DNA of 64,000 nt, taken from NCBI GenBank assembly GCA_004009845.1, contig RMBW01000039.1, positions 62,001-126,000 of the forward strand, given 5' to 3'. Shown piece by piece: positions 11,627 through 25,800 of the stretch. A program made the translations under genes and the position numbers. How positions within the stretch are numbered: position 1 is the stretch's first letter; each line of letters opens with the position of its first letter. This DNA comes from Davidsoniella eucalypti. Taxonomy: Eukaryota; Ascomycota; Sordariomycetes; Microascales; Ceratocystidaceae. Below the pieces are notes generated by a model that saw nothing but the letters and a program-made list of their open reading frames with translations, was not told the DNA's origin and made no database searches.

Positions 11627-11691
11627 TGTTGAAGATATCGCGAAAAGGAGAATGTAGGTTGGGAAGTGAATATTGTGGGGCGTTGCACGAA
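11627..11691 (-). repeat. Right terminal inverted repeat of pogo-type element
   Basis: Reverse complement reads tcgtgcaacgccccac, caatattc, acttcccaacctac, then ttttcgcgatatcttc. It matches 9804-9897 apart from a few substitutions, one fewer C and the absent 28-nt block. Confidence 0.85.
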
Positions 11692-14600
11692 CATGTTGGG
11701 GACGGGAAGGCGGACAATAGTATCTTTCTTCCACGAATTGTTTGATAACCCCAAGACAACCCTATTGACTGACTAGATATCTCTCAACGTCATATCATGA
11801 ATACATTCGGAAACATATGATTCTGCTCATCAAATTGCGTAAAGATAAAATTTAGCCGATGACGATGTTTATAGATGCAAGTACGCAGACACGGCATCCA
11901 AGTGGTGCCAGAACAATAATCTAGGCAAATAGTAATTGGTAGCCCAGCAAGCCAAGATACACCGCCTACAAAGACTAGCTTAGTAATGGCATAAAGTAAC
12001 TCCCGGATATGTTTTAAAACATTCCCTTACATATTGCCTCCTCTCTTTGAAACGACTGGGAAGCTTTAGAGGATACAAAGGTAGCCTCGGTTAGAAAAGA
12101 CACAAGATAATTGGCAGATCATCAGCTGTTTGTCTTGGGGGCAACATTTCTGAATGCTTCTGGCTTAGGTTAGAAGAAGCTACTGATCAGTTGCATATAG
12201 ATGAGTACCGTTATACCTGGTATCGATTCCTACAAGACGTATCTGCGCTCGGAACTTGACTAGGCCGAGTTTAAAACAAATGGAAAACATTACTGCCCAT
12301 TAGCCTAAGAGAGACTTCCGCGTCGAGGTAAGCTGAGAATTGATGCACCAGTTATAGGTGCAGTACCATATAAAATGCATTCTCTCATATAATATGTATA
12401 CTATGCCAAGTAACACGAATGAATAGCTAACTGACACATAGCATTTTATTCACAAGGTATTTCCCAGCTCGCCACAAAGGGAGTGCGTATACAAATATGA
12501 AGCGAAAGACAACAAATATGTAGATATGTAGTAGTTCGTAGGCCTTGGAAGCATACGGATAGTTACATATTCTGACAGTATAAACCGGCTTAATTGAGAT
12601 AAATTCAAAACCCTCAGGGCTTATAAGCTTGCCCATTAAACCGAAAACTCAAGATTGCCACAGTGTAGCGATCAACAAAGGAAGCGAGATTGATACAGAG
12701 TACCACATGGATAGGATGTGAGAAAAAAAGGGAATACCTGTTGTTCTTGCGTGTAATGATATGACTGCCAACGCATGTATCCGCATATCTGAACAAGCAA
12801 ATCAAGACTGTAGAGCTATTGGAGAAGCTAAGCTTGGAGTGTATGTTGCTTTATGTAAAACGGGGTTTCTTGTACTGAATTCCTCGTTGTCTTTGACATA
12901 ATTCGTTGGAGAGCGTTACACTTGCCCCAGAAAGAGGGGGGGGGGATCATGCTAAATGGTGATACAGTGAGAATACATCACACTGATGATAATTTACCCC
13001 AAAACACCATTTCTCTGGCGGCCTCAGTCTAGACGGACTCTGCAGTGAATATAAGGGCGCAATGCAGGGTACATTCATACGTTAACTGTCTGTGTATATG
13101 CAGACGATAGCCGAAATACTCTACATGTATACATGTAATATAACACAGGATTATACCCCCTACGCGAAGGACTGAAGGGAGAGAAGCCATACAGCGACAA
13201 GTATACATATATACAGATATGCAGACGTGCAGACGTGCAGATTTGTAGACGTGCAGAAACACTAACAGCAAGCAGGGTCAGTATGCAATTCTGTGTAGTG
13301 AAGCAGGTGCTATCATGTAAGTACATAGAATTCTAGTGATCTGATGATTGGAGAGAAGTGCTACCAGGAAACTAATTTGACTGTGCTGCCGCCTACGCGA
13401 TCCCTGTTACGACTACTAAGCAGTGCTGTTTAATAGCTGAAGACTCGCTTCTAAACAGCCTGTGGCCGCATAGTATGTGGCGCAAATACATACTACATTT
13501 ACACAATGCTATGTGTATACAAGGAATAAAAAGCGGTGTTATGCTGAGTAGAAAACCGGGAACTAGCAGGCAGTTAGCTGTTCGGCACTTTAAATTGCTT
13601 GTTGGTTCTTGGAGACAATTAACCAGAAAAGATGTACACAGATGTACATGTATATGTACAGATACATATCACTATGAAATGCCGAGGCTGGAAAGATGAG
13701 CAAGAAGCCAACCCCAATGTCAAAGCTACATACAGATATGTTCTGCCGTGTTTCTTCTCTTCGAGTGAAAGACTACAAGATTTCACTTATATAGAGACCC
13801 CTGGCGTAGTTATTGGGTTCATCATGGGGGTTTTTGTATCTTCGAATCTGACGAACATCATCACGTAGTTCGTCTCTTTTCAGATGGATATGACTTTTTT
13901 GCAGGGTAGAGGCCAGTAAGAAGATGTTCCTCTTTCCCACTTTTTCTGTGCATAATATGGCTGTAGGTACATGGTACATATTAGTCTACATACATGACGT
14001 TGTATCTGTAGTCGGATTTATTTTACTTGGTTCTTCATGTTCATGCGAGACCGTGCGAATTAAATTGACATACTACTAGTACATACCGGACCAAGTAACG
14101 CACTGCTATAAAAACTTAACGTGGTTATACCAGTGTTTGAGTGCTAGGGATTTTCTGCGACATAGTAGAACCAGGTGTTTAAAACTTTATAGGCACTTAT
14201 GTTTTGCACCGTATCGTATTTCAGCATTCGTACATAATGCTGCTGGTATGCATAACCGCTGGGCTGCTGTTTGGTATGACTGTATCCTGAGTATTGTAGC
14301 ACCGTTTGATCGTACCAACATCATATGGTAGTAAAATACTCACCTACCACCATGCTTTCAAAGATTGTTGCCCAATATAGTACTACCCGAAACAGGTTGC
14401 TTCACCTGAGCCATCCTAGTTCAACTCTACACAACCTATTCACTGCTAGTATAAAATAAGCCGTAGCTAAGTAAAGCTTCCGCGACAGGTAGATTCTGAC
14501 CACCGAATGATTCCAAAGCATTAGTCGTAAAAGGTCAGAAATATAATAGATAAAAATGTGTTGTCCGCTTAATGTGAAACGGACATATCATCCCTTCTAA

Positions 14601-17600
14601 ATACTTGCAGTCTGCTATATCACCATCATATCTACATACACAGCTGTATGTAAACATATGAACTGTGGCCGTTTTTGCTACCAAGCCATGTTCTTGGCAT
14701 TAGGCCACAATTACACCTACATATCTCGAGCCTGTAGAAGCACATGTCCAATGTCAATAACCGAGAATGGTAGTTCTGTAAGTGTTTAATGCATAGCAAC
14801 TACATTTTTTTGCACATTTGAGAATTTCCACTATGATTGGGCACGTATGTCATTTGATGTTGAATATTGTACTGTATCCTTATCCTTTTGGGTGTGTGCT
14901 TGAGATGTATATAGAAAGCGCTGCTCAAGGATTTCATTCTTGTAATGCAGTATCTACAGTATTCGATTAGTCTCGCTATGTCTCCTAGTTGCAGGGCCAT
15001 AATAGACCCCTTGAATACATTCCAAGCGGCCTAGGCCTATCTGAAGCCGCCGACAACGCGGTTGAAATTTCCGGCTTTATAAGGTTGAGTCAAAGTCGGA
15101 GCATAATCCCGGGCTTACGACACAAAACGCGGTCTTTCGATGATGTCGTGATGTTCTATTTGGCTTTATATCATTGTCTGACAGGATAATCAACACGAGT
15201 TTAGAACGACGGCGAAACAGCCAACCGACGGGAACTATTACGACGTTGGAAGGTCTTAGCAGCCCTTTGATAATTGGAAGACGGTGAACGGAAATAGCTA
15301 CTGAGCACCAACGACGGAAGATTACACTTGGGCGCTAGTCGAACTAGTTGGGGATATAGTCATATCTGTATGTACTTAGACATCTGGGGGTTCTTCCACA
15401 AGAACGACGTAGCGGCTCAATAGAAGCATGATACATTATCAACTGGCAAAGCGTCCTAATGTCTGGGGAAAATCTCACTACGCTGATAGTTCGCCATGGG
15501 TGTGTAAAGCTTTTCATATATACGCGGCAGGGAGCCTATCATCACCAGCGTCACCCGTTTCTTTGCCAACTGCCCCAGAATAGGATGTAGACGACACGCA
15601 ATGCAAAGGCAGCAGGCCAACGGTCGACCAGGATTACGAAGGTCAAGGTTCAGAAGTACTAATACGCCCACTTACAACAGATACAGATCTCAGAATATAA
15701 GCTTCACTTAGGGAAGGCTCTTCGTTTTGAATATTGGCTTGTATGGCCTTTAAATCGGGACGGCCTTCTAGTTCTAGTCTTTACAGAAACTTGGGCTACT
15801 TCTGTCAAGTATTATGTTTGTACAGATACAAGGCTTTTGTATACATACCAAATTCGTACACTCGCATTGGTATTATAAGCTAATTTGTTTATACAGTCTT
15901 AGGCCCTTAGGATCAAGACGATAAGAAAGAAAGTGTTTTCTACAAATCAGGTCTTGGCGCTCATTAGGAATATGACAGATGACGCGTTACATGTAAGATG
16001 GATAGCAAAGCAAAGAAAGCGAGTAACGGCGGATGCATGTACAATATATGTACGTTCTAAAATCATGTTTTGTATCCTCGCCTCTAGAACAAACAGGATG
16101 AAGCCCTAGAAGCCCTGTAACTAAATCGAATATTTTCGTCCACAAGCCATGATGTACTGCAAATCAAGCAATGATGGGGGCCTCAGTCAAGGCGATATAA
16201 TACTACTTCTTATCCCGCTTCTTTTCTTTCTGTTCCACCAATTGTACAGCTTTCAAGTTCAGCTTCATTGTAAATCATAGTAGCCGCTAGAAGCACCCCT
16301 TGGAAATAAAAACGTCATTCAGGGTGCAGGGATACATATATCATGAGCGTAAGTGAAGGGGTGTGGGCATCTCGGAGATACTGGAAAATAGGAATTAACA
16401 CAAGAACCAGTGGTGAAAATGAGAAGATCTCTGCTATGGATGTACTTATGCTGCTACCAATAATGTATAAACAAGCAACGTGCTTATCTTGGGAGTAAAT
16501 TTCCTCTACAAAGACTATGCAGATGGACTCTTTAAAAAAAAGGGCCCTATCCAATAGCAATACGGTTAATTTGGGCTATATTACGTTGCTACTACAACGA
16601 TATGCTGATTCTTACACCAATCCATATGCAATGTAAACCAGCATCGGTATGATCGAGGCTTATGAAGCTATGTATGATTACTAATATAGCATGGCTTACG
16701 ATGTAATTAACGTGCGATAGGTTGTGCATTACGCCAACGAAAATACAACCAGCTAAACACTCGAAAAACCGAAAACAAGATTACCACTTTGCCTATATTA
16801 CATCGTCTTGTCGAGTAGAAGTTACAACCAAAGAGTCAAACCAGGTGATAAGAAGAGTGACTCAGGAATGATGTTACTTTTTCATGCTACTCAAATGAGA
16901 ACATATACACATAGTATGATAGCACTCACAATTGTACTACATATCAAGTTAAAGCACATATTGGAGTTTGCTTTCTATCGGAACTAATACGTTCTCGTTT
17001 GAGAGCTCAACTGTGTATGAGTGAGTATAGATAGGTATGACTGCGTCCTCTTAAAAGGTGCTCTCTCAAGCTGTACCACCACACCAAGATGCCGAGGCCT
17101 TAAGTCGGGCCATATGGACTAAGCGTATGCTTTTAGGATACACACTCCATCAGGTGTGTCAGCTAGATCAATCACGGGGGCCTTCCTTCGCAGCAATTCC
17201 AAAGATATGAAATGCTGTTACTACGCTATTCTCTGATATATATCACAAGTAAAGGATGATGTTATCAAAATTAGTCTAGTACGCCTCCATGCTCGAATAT
17301 AGGCCTGAATATTTAAGCACACGAGGCGTGATTATGCTAACATTAAAAAGGAACGCTCGCCGTATATCAATGCCGAGTCTGAATAGAAATCAGGGCCCCA
17401 TTCGGCGAGGATCGGTATTACTTTAGTGCTTGTATGATGCTGTTCTTAGAATCCAGTAGCAATATCATTATTGTATCTAATACTGCAATACCAAGTAACG
17501 CTATCTAGAGAATGATTACTACATAAGCAGCGGAGATTCCCCCGCGTCTCCAAGAAAGCGACGGTTACTATCTTCTCAACCCTGGCTGGTATTAGAAAGC

Positions 17601-20600
17601 GTCGTAGTCAACCGAATAGAGTGGCGTCGTTCTGTCCAAGCTACTCTCTTAGTCCATGGGCTTATATACGAACTCAAGGGATTAGAACTGCACTACGCTA
17701 GACTTGTAGTCGTACAGCGTAGCCCAAACAAGTAGCAAGTAAACCTCACGATATATACGGACCAGTCCCGCATTCCTCACTAGGAAGCCAAACAGGGAGG
17801 GACAGACTATCCATGGGTGCCATGCTTGTATCAAGCCTGAATAACGCAGAAACTTATGTCTTCATCGAATATGTAGACTACCAAATGTTAGCTCATGTGA
17901 GCATCAAAATCAAGTCGCCGGTGATGCCAAGACACACAAAGGCCAAGACGGCCGAGCTAACCACCGGAACATCTCTATAATTATAGACAATAATATCATA
18001 AACCCAAGCCCAACAGTTCCTGAATCTGTCACACCTATTAATATATGTAGGGTAGTGATACCAAGCCATCTAATCGTCTTGTGATTCTCGGTTTCTCAGA
18101 TGCGCAACTGATAAAGTTTACATCTTAGAGCATATTATCAACCCTCTTCAGTCTTGCTACATATCACATGTTATTCATAGAACTTTGAATACACAATGAG
18201 GCAAGAGAATTCATCCAATCATGTCGGTGATCTCTAGATAACCCGTTGAGGTGGGATTTTGAGAATTATATATATATTTTTAAATTATTGCCCAGTTGTA
18301 TGGATGGATGAACGAATGCCTAGGATAGATGATTTAGGGTCGGAAAGATCGGCACTCCAATCACATCCTTCATCTAGCCATAAACCCACGAACACAGTGA
18401 CTTTAGCAATAGACAGGGTGGACTTCAGTAGTAGTTTTGCCCCGGCTGGATTTGAACCAACTAACTCATGAGAGGCCGGCCTCAATTCTCTCGTTTCTTT
18501 CAAGATCTCTACAAACAATCTTTTTGTCGCTCTTAGTGGAGGTATGGACCACTAGTTCTTCGGGGCTAGGGGACGGCGTTGTCCCGTACATACAAAGCTA
18601 TTGAGTTTGTCTAGCAGAGGACTTTAAATATCTGCCCGGTAACCAACCTGGCGTCGTATGATCTCAGTGATTTAGGTAGCCGTTAAATATAATCAAATCA
18701 AGTCTCTATAAACAGTCTCATTTGCAAAGTCAGGTAGAAAGCTAGAAACAGCACCCTAGCCTTCGGCTAAGCCATGATTATTAGGGTGTGTTGCATTCTT
18801 CTATCAGAGTATCAAACACCTAATGAAAGCTTCCATTCTAGTATTGCACAAGTGATATTTGATATTTCCTATACATCACATCACATGTTCGGAGAAAAGA
18901 TAAAGCGGTTCTTAGTAGTAGACAAAGAGGTAAATCAGACAATGGTGCTAGCAAAAAGTAGATAAAAATGAGAATAAAGTAGAATGATATGATTGAAACA
19001 AGTGGCATGAGGACTTGCAATACACACGTGATGTGAGCTGATGATCAAGTATCAGTCGAATACATAAGTACACATGTACATGCATACATTGAGAACGAGC
19101 AAGTGCAGATAAATGAGTGTTGCAACTGCGATCCCTTGGGCCAGGCCATTGTTATCCATGTCTTTGTTTTCCTGCCGGATCTTTGAAGCGTTGCTTGCTG
19201 TCTTTGTTCGGTAAGACGACGGATCCTAAATAATGTCATGGCAAACTAGCAAGGTGGTATCCATGGAATCAGGAGTCGTTTAGTCTAGCTGGGCTAGCGC
19301 TAGATGATCTCTTAACTTTACGTAGCCGTGAAGATGCGTGATGAAGAGCAAGGATCTCAATAACAATGGATAGGCCTTTAATCGATTCTGACTTTGCGTA
19401 TCTGTACATGTAGGAAAACAAAAAGCTTGAGCCTAGTTTTGTAGAAAAGAAATTCACCATAACTGCGAGCCTCGGTAAGCACCAGTCAGACATACAGTAG
19501 AACCAGTTTGAAATGTGACTTCCTCACCGACCCCGAGGGATCGTGAGGGGATGGATGCAGAGACACATGATCGGGAATAGCTTTGGCGTCCCTTGTCTTG
19601 CATAGAGACCCATCGTCGTCTCCGAGCTGGATAAAAGGACCAGAGTGATTAAGACAACTGCATATAAAAGTCATAGACCGAGGGAGCTATAGCTGATTCC
19701 AATGGTCTATATCTACGCCCCCCAGCAAAGGATCAAGACATGGCTATAACAGCTAGAGATACGTTGTAGTTTATGAACGGATGCTATTCGTGATGCAATA
19801 GAAATACCGTTCATTGTATAGCTGGGAGGTATCAGGCCGCCTCAGTATGGACTTATATCTCGCAATTGGCATTCCCTGGCTTGATGTATGTGGAATCAGT
19901 GTTGTAGATAGCCATCAATTGATTGCTGAAAGCAGGCAAACACATACAACTAGCTATAGTCTCAATGAGAGGTGTGAATACGACACTACTAATCTGCTAC
20001 TAGTTTCACTTGCTGTGGCAATAAATTCTCTCCAAACAAGCGACATCTTACAAATGTATGAACACTATATGGATGAGGATGACGGGAAATCGCCAGTTTG
20101 TAATTTGCTTTATTACCCTAATGTCTAATGTTCAAATACGACAAGAAACCCAACACGGTCATGAAAGAACAAGAAAACAAGGCCCAGCCATCTGAAGAAA
20201 GCCAACCTTGAAAGTTTTTGGTGGCCAACTATGCGCGGGGTCTTGAGAGCTAAGAAGTGTAGCAATCTGCTTCTTTCCACCGTTAACGGATGGCCTGGAA
20301 GCTACTCTACAGGATGGCATCATGGTAGTATTCTAGAGAGTGCAGTAGTGACTATATGGTGATCCTATCAGGTCCCATCTATGAGCCGCATAGGCCAGTG
20401 TAATGTATGCCGTGACAAAATATATTATCCGGATTGTTTAGATCACTCCTCAGGCTGGCGATGACATTAGGTTATATTTCCCAAGGTAATGGTGGCGTTG
20501 AGAGATAACACAAGGTGCATGATAAGAGACAAGCACCATGAACGCCCATGATAATCAACTGCGATCAGAGCCCAGTAGAGAAGTAGATAGATCGCTGGTG

Positions 20601-22822
20601 CTCAAACAAGCAGTCTGTCGAGTTTACCGTAGTCGAGTTGCCCTGCCTGCTTTTCCTGGTCCAAGTTTGGGAAAATGAAGGTAGTCAACTTAAAGTTGAC
20701 AGGACGAGGTCATACTGTCGTCATAGCTTGTCTTCAAATTTTATATTGTCCTTATTTTCCCCTCGCCCAGGGCGTTTTGCGTATTGTGTACTTTGCAAAA
20801 CATGGTGTTGTGTTGGTACAACTGTAAAATGCTGAACCCGAAGCCAGACTATACACAAGGCTATCCATGCATCAGTGTCTGTGGGTGGGCGCATTTGTTT
20901 CCTCTTTCCAGGTATATGTGCATGTACTCTATGATATATAGAGAATTGGCAAGATATTCAACAGAAAATCATCCTACTGACTGAGTATTTGCTCGTTTGA
21001 TGCCCAACAACGCACTATTGTCGGACCTGGTATTGCCCCAGATAATGACGTGTCTAATTCCCAACATGTGCTCTATTCATCATAGTGCTACTTGAACCGA
21101 ACAGCAACATGGGAAAAAGAGCTTGCGCTTGCATACTAAGCGTGCAGGTAGTATCGGAGTGTACACAGCCATATCCGCAGCCCTGATGGTAAAGGCGCCA
21201 ATCAGAAAGATGAGTGTTTCTGTCAGCATCTGCTAAACATGAAACTACAGCAGAACAGAACGCAGTGTGTCAAGGGAGACAGACTCAGAGGGGTGTGGAA
21301 TGATATCCTGTCGGCCATCGACACCGAACACTGAAGATTTGTCATCACGCAGATATACAGACATGTGCACCACGTCAGACAACTGATTCTTGCAAGTGGA
21401 CAACAGCTGGTTCTAGAGGCGGTGGAGGGCTAATAGCAACGAGGGACATTGATATGCTAGCACTTTGGGTTGACAGACCAGACCGATCCAAGAGCCCGTT
21501 TACGCCTGCTTCTTCACAGTGGTCTACAGAATGTGGTACGCCATCGACAGCGTTTGGGATCGTTTTGCCACTCCGTACAGCAGAACGTCTTACTTTGGCG
21601 AGGGTCGCTACAGGAGAAGGAAGCAATATAAGAAGATAGAGACGTAAAAGCCCTAGACATGATAAGCTGTCTATGATAATGCCACACCATATGATTCCTC
21701 GAAGCACAGCAACCCCGGTTCTATGTGCATACACAAAGTCCAGATATGCAGTTGGAGATTGCACTAGCTCTTGAAACATGCGTTCGATGTATCTGCATGT
21801 AGTCTAGATTCGGATCTCAACTTCTTCAATCCTGGGTCGGCATGGCCAGGAAACTCGGTCACATTGGCCAGAGTACAGTTCGAGAAACGCCACCAGGAAA
21901 AAGCAAACATGCTTTATCGCAGCTCACATGTAGAATATAAAGCTCGGGCAGGGAACATGGCAAAGAATATCAAGCAGAAGGAGGAGCGTCTACTCCGGAG
22001 CTAAAACAAAAGGTGGTTTGGATTTAGAGAGGGGCCAGCACTATTTGTTCTTTCTTTTTGTCTGGTAATTTCATACGTGGTGGGCTATTAAAGACGCGGG
22101 AGAGCATATCTCTGGCCGCTACCGATATCGACAACATAAACGTGTACAGAAAAAACGATCGCCTACGTCAGCCATCAACTCATTGGCTATATTCCGAGCC
22201 GGTTGGGCTGTATCGACCGGAAGAGAGACAGCGAACGAATAGAAAAAAGACGCTCCAATGAAGGTCTATAAAGTGGATAGGCCTCTATCTAGAGACAACA
22301 GTGGGCTGTGTCTGTCTTTAAGCCGATGTCAAAAGTGTCTATTCAACCTTGGTAACCATCTAGAATAGAGTCTCACTTCTTGATGAGATTCTCGGGGCTA
22401 CAGAAAATAAAACTCGAGTTTTTGGCCATATGTCGTTAACAAAAGTACCAGATGCGGCTACTTAGCAGAATCAGGTCTATTCCTTAGATTAGTATTCGAT
22501 ATACTGCTCCGTCGTCATCGTTCATTCTATCTTTGCACAATCAGATGGACTTTAGTCTGACCCTGATGATGCTTGACAAAGAACTTCGTATGTTGGAAAG
22601 CTTTGCCATGGGCTAGCAAAAATGCAGTGAAAAATGATGTCTGTATCCTTCAAAAGCTTCCTTTTTCGGATAGGCAACATGCTAATATCTAGTTGCTCTT
22701 TGTTAAAACAAGTTAAATGCTTAGAACTAGCTAGTCTGTCGGACTATAACTAAACACACCACAACTGGATAGGAAAACGAGTAAATCAACATTTCTCTTT
22801 GCCACTAGCACGTCATGGTTTA
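11692..22822. other. Gene-free interval, part 1
   Basis: About 11 kb of AT-rich sequence without a recognisable gene. ORFs stay below about 135 codons, have no domain character and lack convincing splice partners. The largest are 21375-21779 (-) and 19814-20128 (+), and neither resembles a known family. It holds an 8-bp tandem repeat (13213-13260), many ATACATGTA-like runs and a tRNA-like half near 18443-18475. It may be decayed transposon DNA, but no LTR or TIR pair was identified. Confidence 0.5.
13213..13260. repeat. 8-bp tandem repeat, about 6 units
   Basis: Units run acagatat, gcagacgt, gcagacgt, gcagattt, gtagacgt, gcagaaac. An imperfect minisatellite. Confidence 0.7.
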
Positions 22823-22851
22823 TATTATTATTATCATCATCATTATTATTA
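22823..22851. repeat. TTA/TCA trinucleotide microsatellite
   Basis: A run of tat/tta triplets interrupted by three tca units, about 29 bp, in the gene-free interval. Confidence 0.8.
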
Positions 22852-25800
22852 GGTCAGAGTAGGTCACTGATACGTGGCGTACGTGCAGGAATTCAGGTAT
22901 AATTCTTGACTGATCTATTAAGAGAGAAATCACAACTATCTAAGGGTCTCCTGGGTTCATACTTGCAATCGTGCACAGTGATGTGTATTCCACTGTAGAT
23001 AGTGTAGGGCTGGTCATTGACGTTAGCTCGTTAGTTCGTCGGTGGACTGTGATGCTGTGATGGCTATTGTGGCGGTGGCGTTGCTGATGGCTGTGGCATT
23101 GTTGTCGAGGCCTTTTAACCTACAAATATTTTACAGCAATATATTACGTCATAAGTAACATCTCTTGGGTTAAGGATTAAGTTAAAATTTAGAGCCAAGT
23201 ATACTTTAAGACGAGGACGCAATTAGCATGTAAAACCTTTTTACAACTAAGGAAAGGGAAAAGAACAACACAAAGCAAAAGGAACTTGAAGCCCAAGGAA
23301 ACATATTACACACTGAAAAATAAGTCATCTAAAGCCACAGCACCTTGATATATCCCATTTCTGATAATTGATGACTTTTCATCTTAATCACACAGTGCAG
23401 TTGGTAGGTTAAAGTCCAATTTGCGGGGTGACAAGACAGTTCACGTCATGAACTCCATCTCCAGTCTCGATATTGTTTAGAGACTAAACGTGACAGTCTA
23501 GTTTAATAAGTTAAATATCAGATAAGTCATAGTCCGATCGCGTGATGCTATATGTAATGAACAATCTTTTAGCTTACTGACTTACTAAATAAGCATCCTT
23601 CCATAGTTTGTATATTCAGTTAAGTCATTTTAGGGGCTCAGGGCCAACACGAGAATCACGAGAATCGAAGAAAAGAAATTGGTAGGTATTTCCATGAAAG
23701 AAGAGCAATTAGAGGCAATTCAAGTTATGTAGGTATCATTACCATGAAGTTTAAATAATGCGTTCAATAAAGTGAAATATCTCACAAAATTAACTTTATT
23801 TACATTTCACTGTTTTAAGCCAATACAATTTCAAAACTTTGACCAATAGAATCGGCGGAAATTGGCGCCACAAAAAAAGCATCAAGTCCATTTCGCGGCG
23901 CTTTTTTGACGTAAAGGGTAACGTCCTTACGCAGACCTACTTAAAAGTAAGACCTAGTGGAAAGTTTTCCAGGCATATCTAAAGTATTGAGATATGTTCC
24001 TAGCCACATACAAGAACCTTTCTTTTAATCAATTAGTTCTGACGAAATCTTATCACCATTAAACCTGTTATTCTTTATCATCTGAAATCTAGTATCACGT
24101 TCCGCGACACGTGACTCGTCCACTAAAACAGATCCGCAAAGCGCACAGCATGTGATTCTAGAGCAAGTGTGTAGTTATAGAGAAGTTGCTTTACTTTTGC
24201 TTTATTTTCCTTGGTTGGGGTATTTTTCAACGTTCCCAGGTCGTAGCCTGGACTCCAATGCCTGGCTTAAGACATGCTTATCTTGATATAACGAACATAT
24301 TTAAGTACCAGGTTCTCCAGTTCGGTTATGTATCATGACTAATGACTGCCAAATCAGTCTAAGCCTGCTATTAGACGCTTTACGGCAAGTTTACTAGATG
24401 TATTCAAGTCTATCAACGATTTATAGATAAAGGAATAAAGTATACTGATTTACTATCTTGTACTCATAGGCCACAGCATCCCAATAATAACATCCTATAT
24501 ACGCTCTAGCTTATCAAAATACCAACTGAACAGGCGGGAATAAGCGGTTGACTCACAGAAGTCGGCCACCTTAAGACATATACCGAACAAAGACGAGCAC
24601 ATTCGGTATTTTCCTCCTCCGAAGCCTTGAAGTATTCTCGTCTGCTCACGATATGCTTCATGGCACGCTGACTAGGCTCTATGTCTATCAACATCTCAAA
24701 AATAGCGCTTCAAAATCATCCACGAACAAGTCTTCGCTTCCCTATTTTCAAGTGGATATGATGGGTGGGGGGTAAAGAACGGCATGTAACAGAGCCATAT
24801 CGTCAATACGCACAGATCTTTAGCAAACAGCTACAAAATCCTAAAGAAAGGAAGGATCAGGCTCTCTTATTTGACGATAGCTTCGCTTCTACTTCAGCTT
24901 AGAAGCGGAAACCCTGACGGGAGGCTATACTAGTAGTACCAGAACCGTGAATTTCACTTTACCGAGTAGCGCCGGTGTGAAATACAACACCCATGATTTA
25001 GCTCCTAATCACCTTCAAGTTTCGTAGGCGAAGCCTGGAGACTAAGACTTTAGATCCTGTTGGAATATAAAAGCACTTAATTTGTAGCTTACTGCGTCAC
25101 TCACTGAAATCCTTAAACAGTATAAGAAAGAATACATCCCTTGAGTTCATATGATATCAGCTACGGAGTTAAGAATATTAGAGCGAGCTGAACTTGATTA
25201 CAAAATATTACGTTATTTTGATGCCAGGTCATACGCTGCAATTAGAAAGGAATACCAATAGTGTAATTATATGTATTTGAATACTAAAAGAGAGCTTGCA
25301 TAACTTGATACAGTTCAAAGGACATTTCCCGACGTATAATAAGCCATCATGTTGTAGAATATGACCCTACTTGGTTGCATTTGAAACAATCATATAGAAA
25401 ATATCTACCTTTCTAGTAGATACTACTTGATTTCGATGATGAAATCTAGGGGAGGCCTGTGAAGAATAGAAAGAAGGACCTACAAATAGCTCTATCTAGT
25501 GGAACTCTAAAGTCATGATAACTCATGTCGCAATTATTCAAGGTTAAGAGTCACAGTAGCAGTAGTGATTGTAGTAGCAATGGTGCTAGAAAGGTGATGG
25601 CACTACTACTGTATACCACTGTAGAATCTGTCACTGGGCTGTTTAGGAAAGAGAAACTGATTAAGTGGACAATATAGTGCGAAGGAACTCGCTGGTCGGG
25701 ATATCGGAGGCAGTAAGTTGTAAGCCGATGTGATAAGGATAACAAGAATTTGGGAAACTGACTTATTTTCTTTTGTTTGTGGGCTAGGTCGGAAATACTG

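Larger units (their letters stand above)
9804..11691 (+). mobile_element. Decayed pogo/Fot1-type DNA transposon with terminal inverted repeats
   Basis: A 1.9 kb element, the usual size for fungal pogo-like elements. Its ends are long imperfect inverted repeats (9804-9897 and 11627-11691) enclosing a degenerate DDE transposase on the plus strand. Left flank ends in TA next to the repeat; the right flank reads CA, so a TA target duplication would need one substitution. The element lies in non-coding DNA between lsm8 and the large gene-free interval. Multiple stops and frameshifts mean it cannot be autonomous. Confidence 0.85.

Noticed and set aside
18443..18475. tRNA 3' half on the minus strand: B-box ggttcaaatcc with a pairing T-stem and gccggggca after it
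   Set aside because: No matching 5' acceptor strand, D-arm or A-box lies at the right distance upstream, so no complete cloverleaf can be drawn. At best a tRNA fragment or relic.
19814..20128. 104-codon plus-strand ORF starting with ATG
   Set aside because: Composition is unremarkable, no family is recognised and there is no neighbouring exon.
21375..21779. 134-codon minus-strand ORF
   Set aside because: No domain, no splice partners, and an opposing ORF overlaps it; length is within chance for this much non-coding DNA.
23862..23909. Possible inverted repeat of a DNA transposon (caaaaaaagc and gcttttttg)
   Set aside because: The match is only about 9 bp and A/T-run based; no target duplication or internal ORF supports an element.
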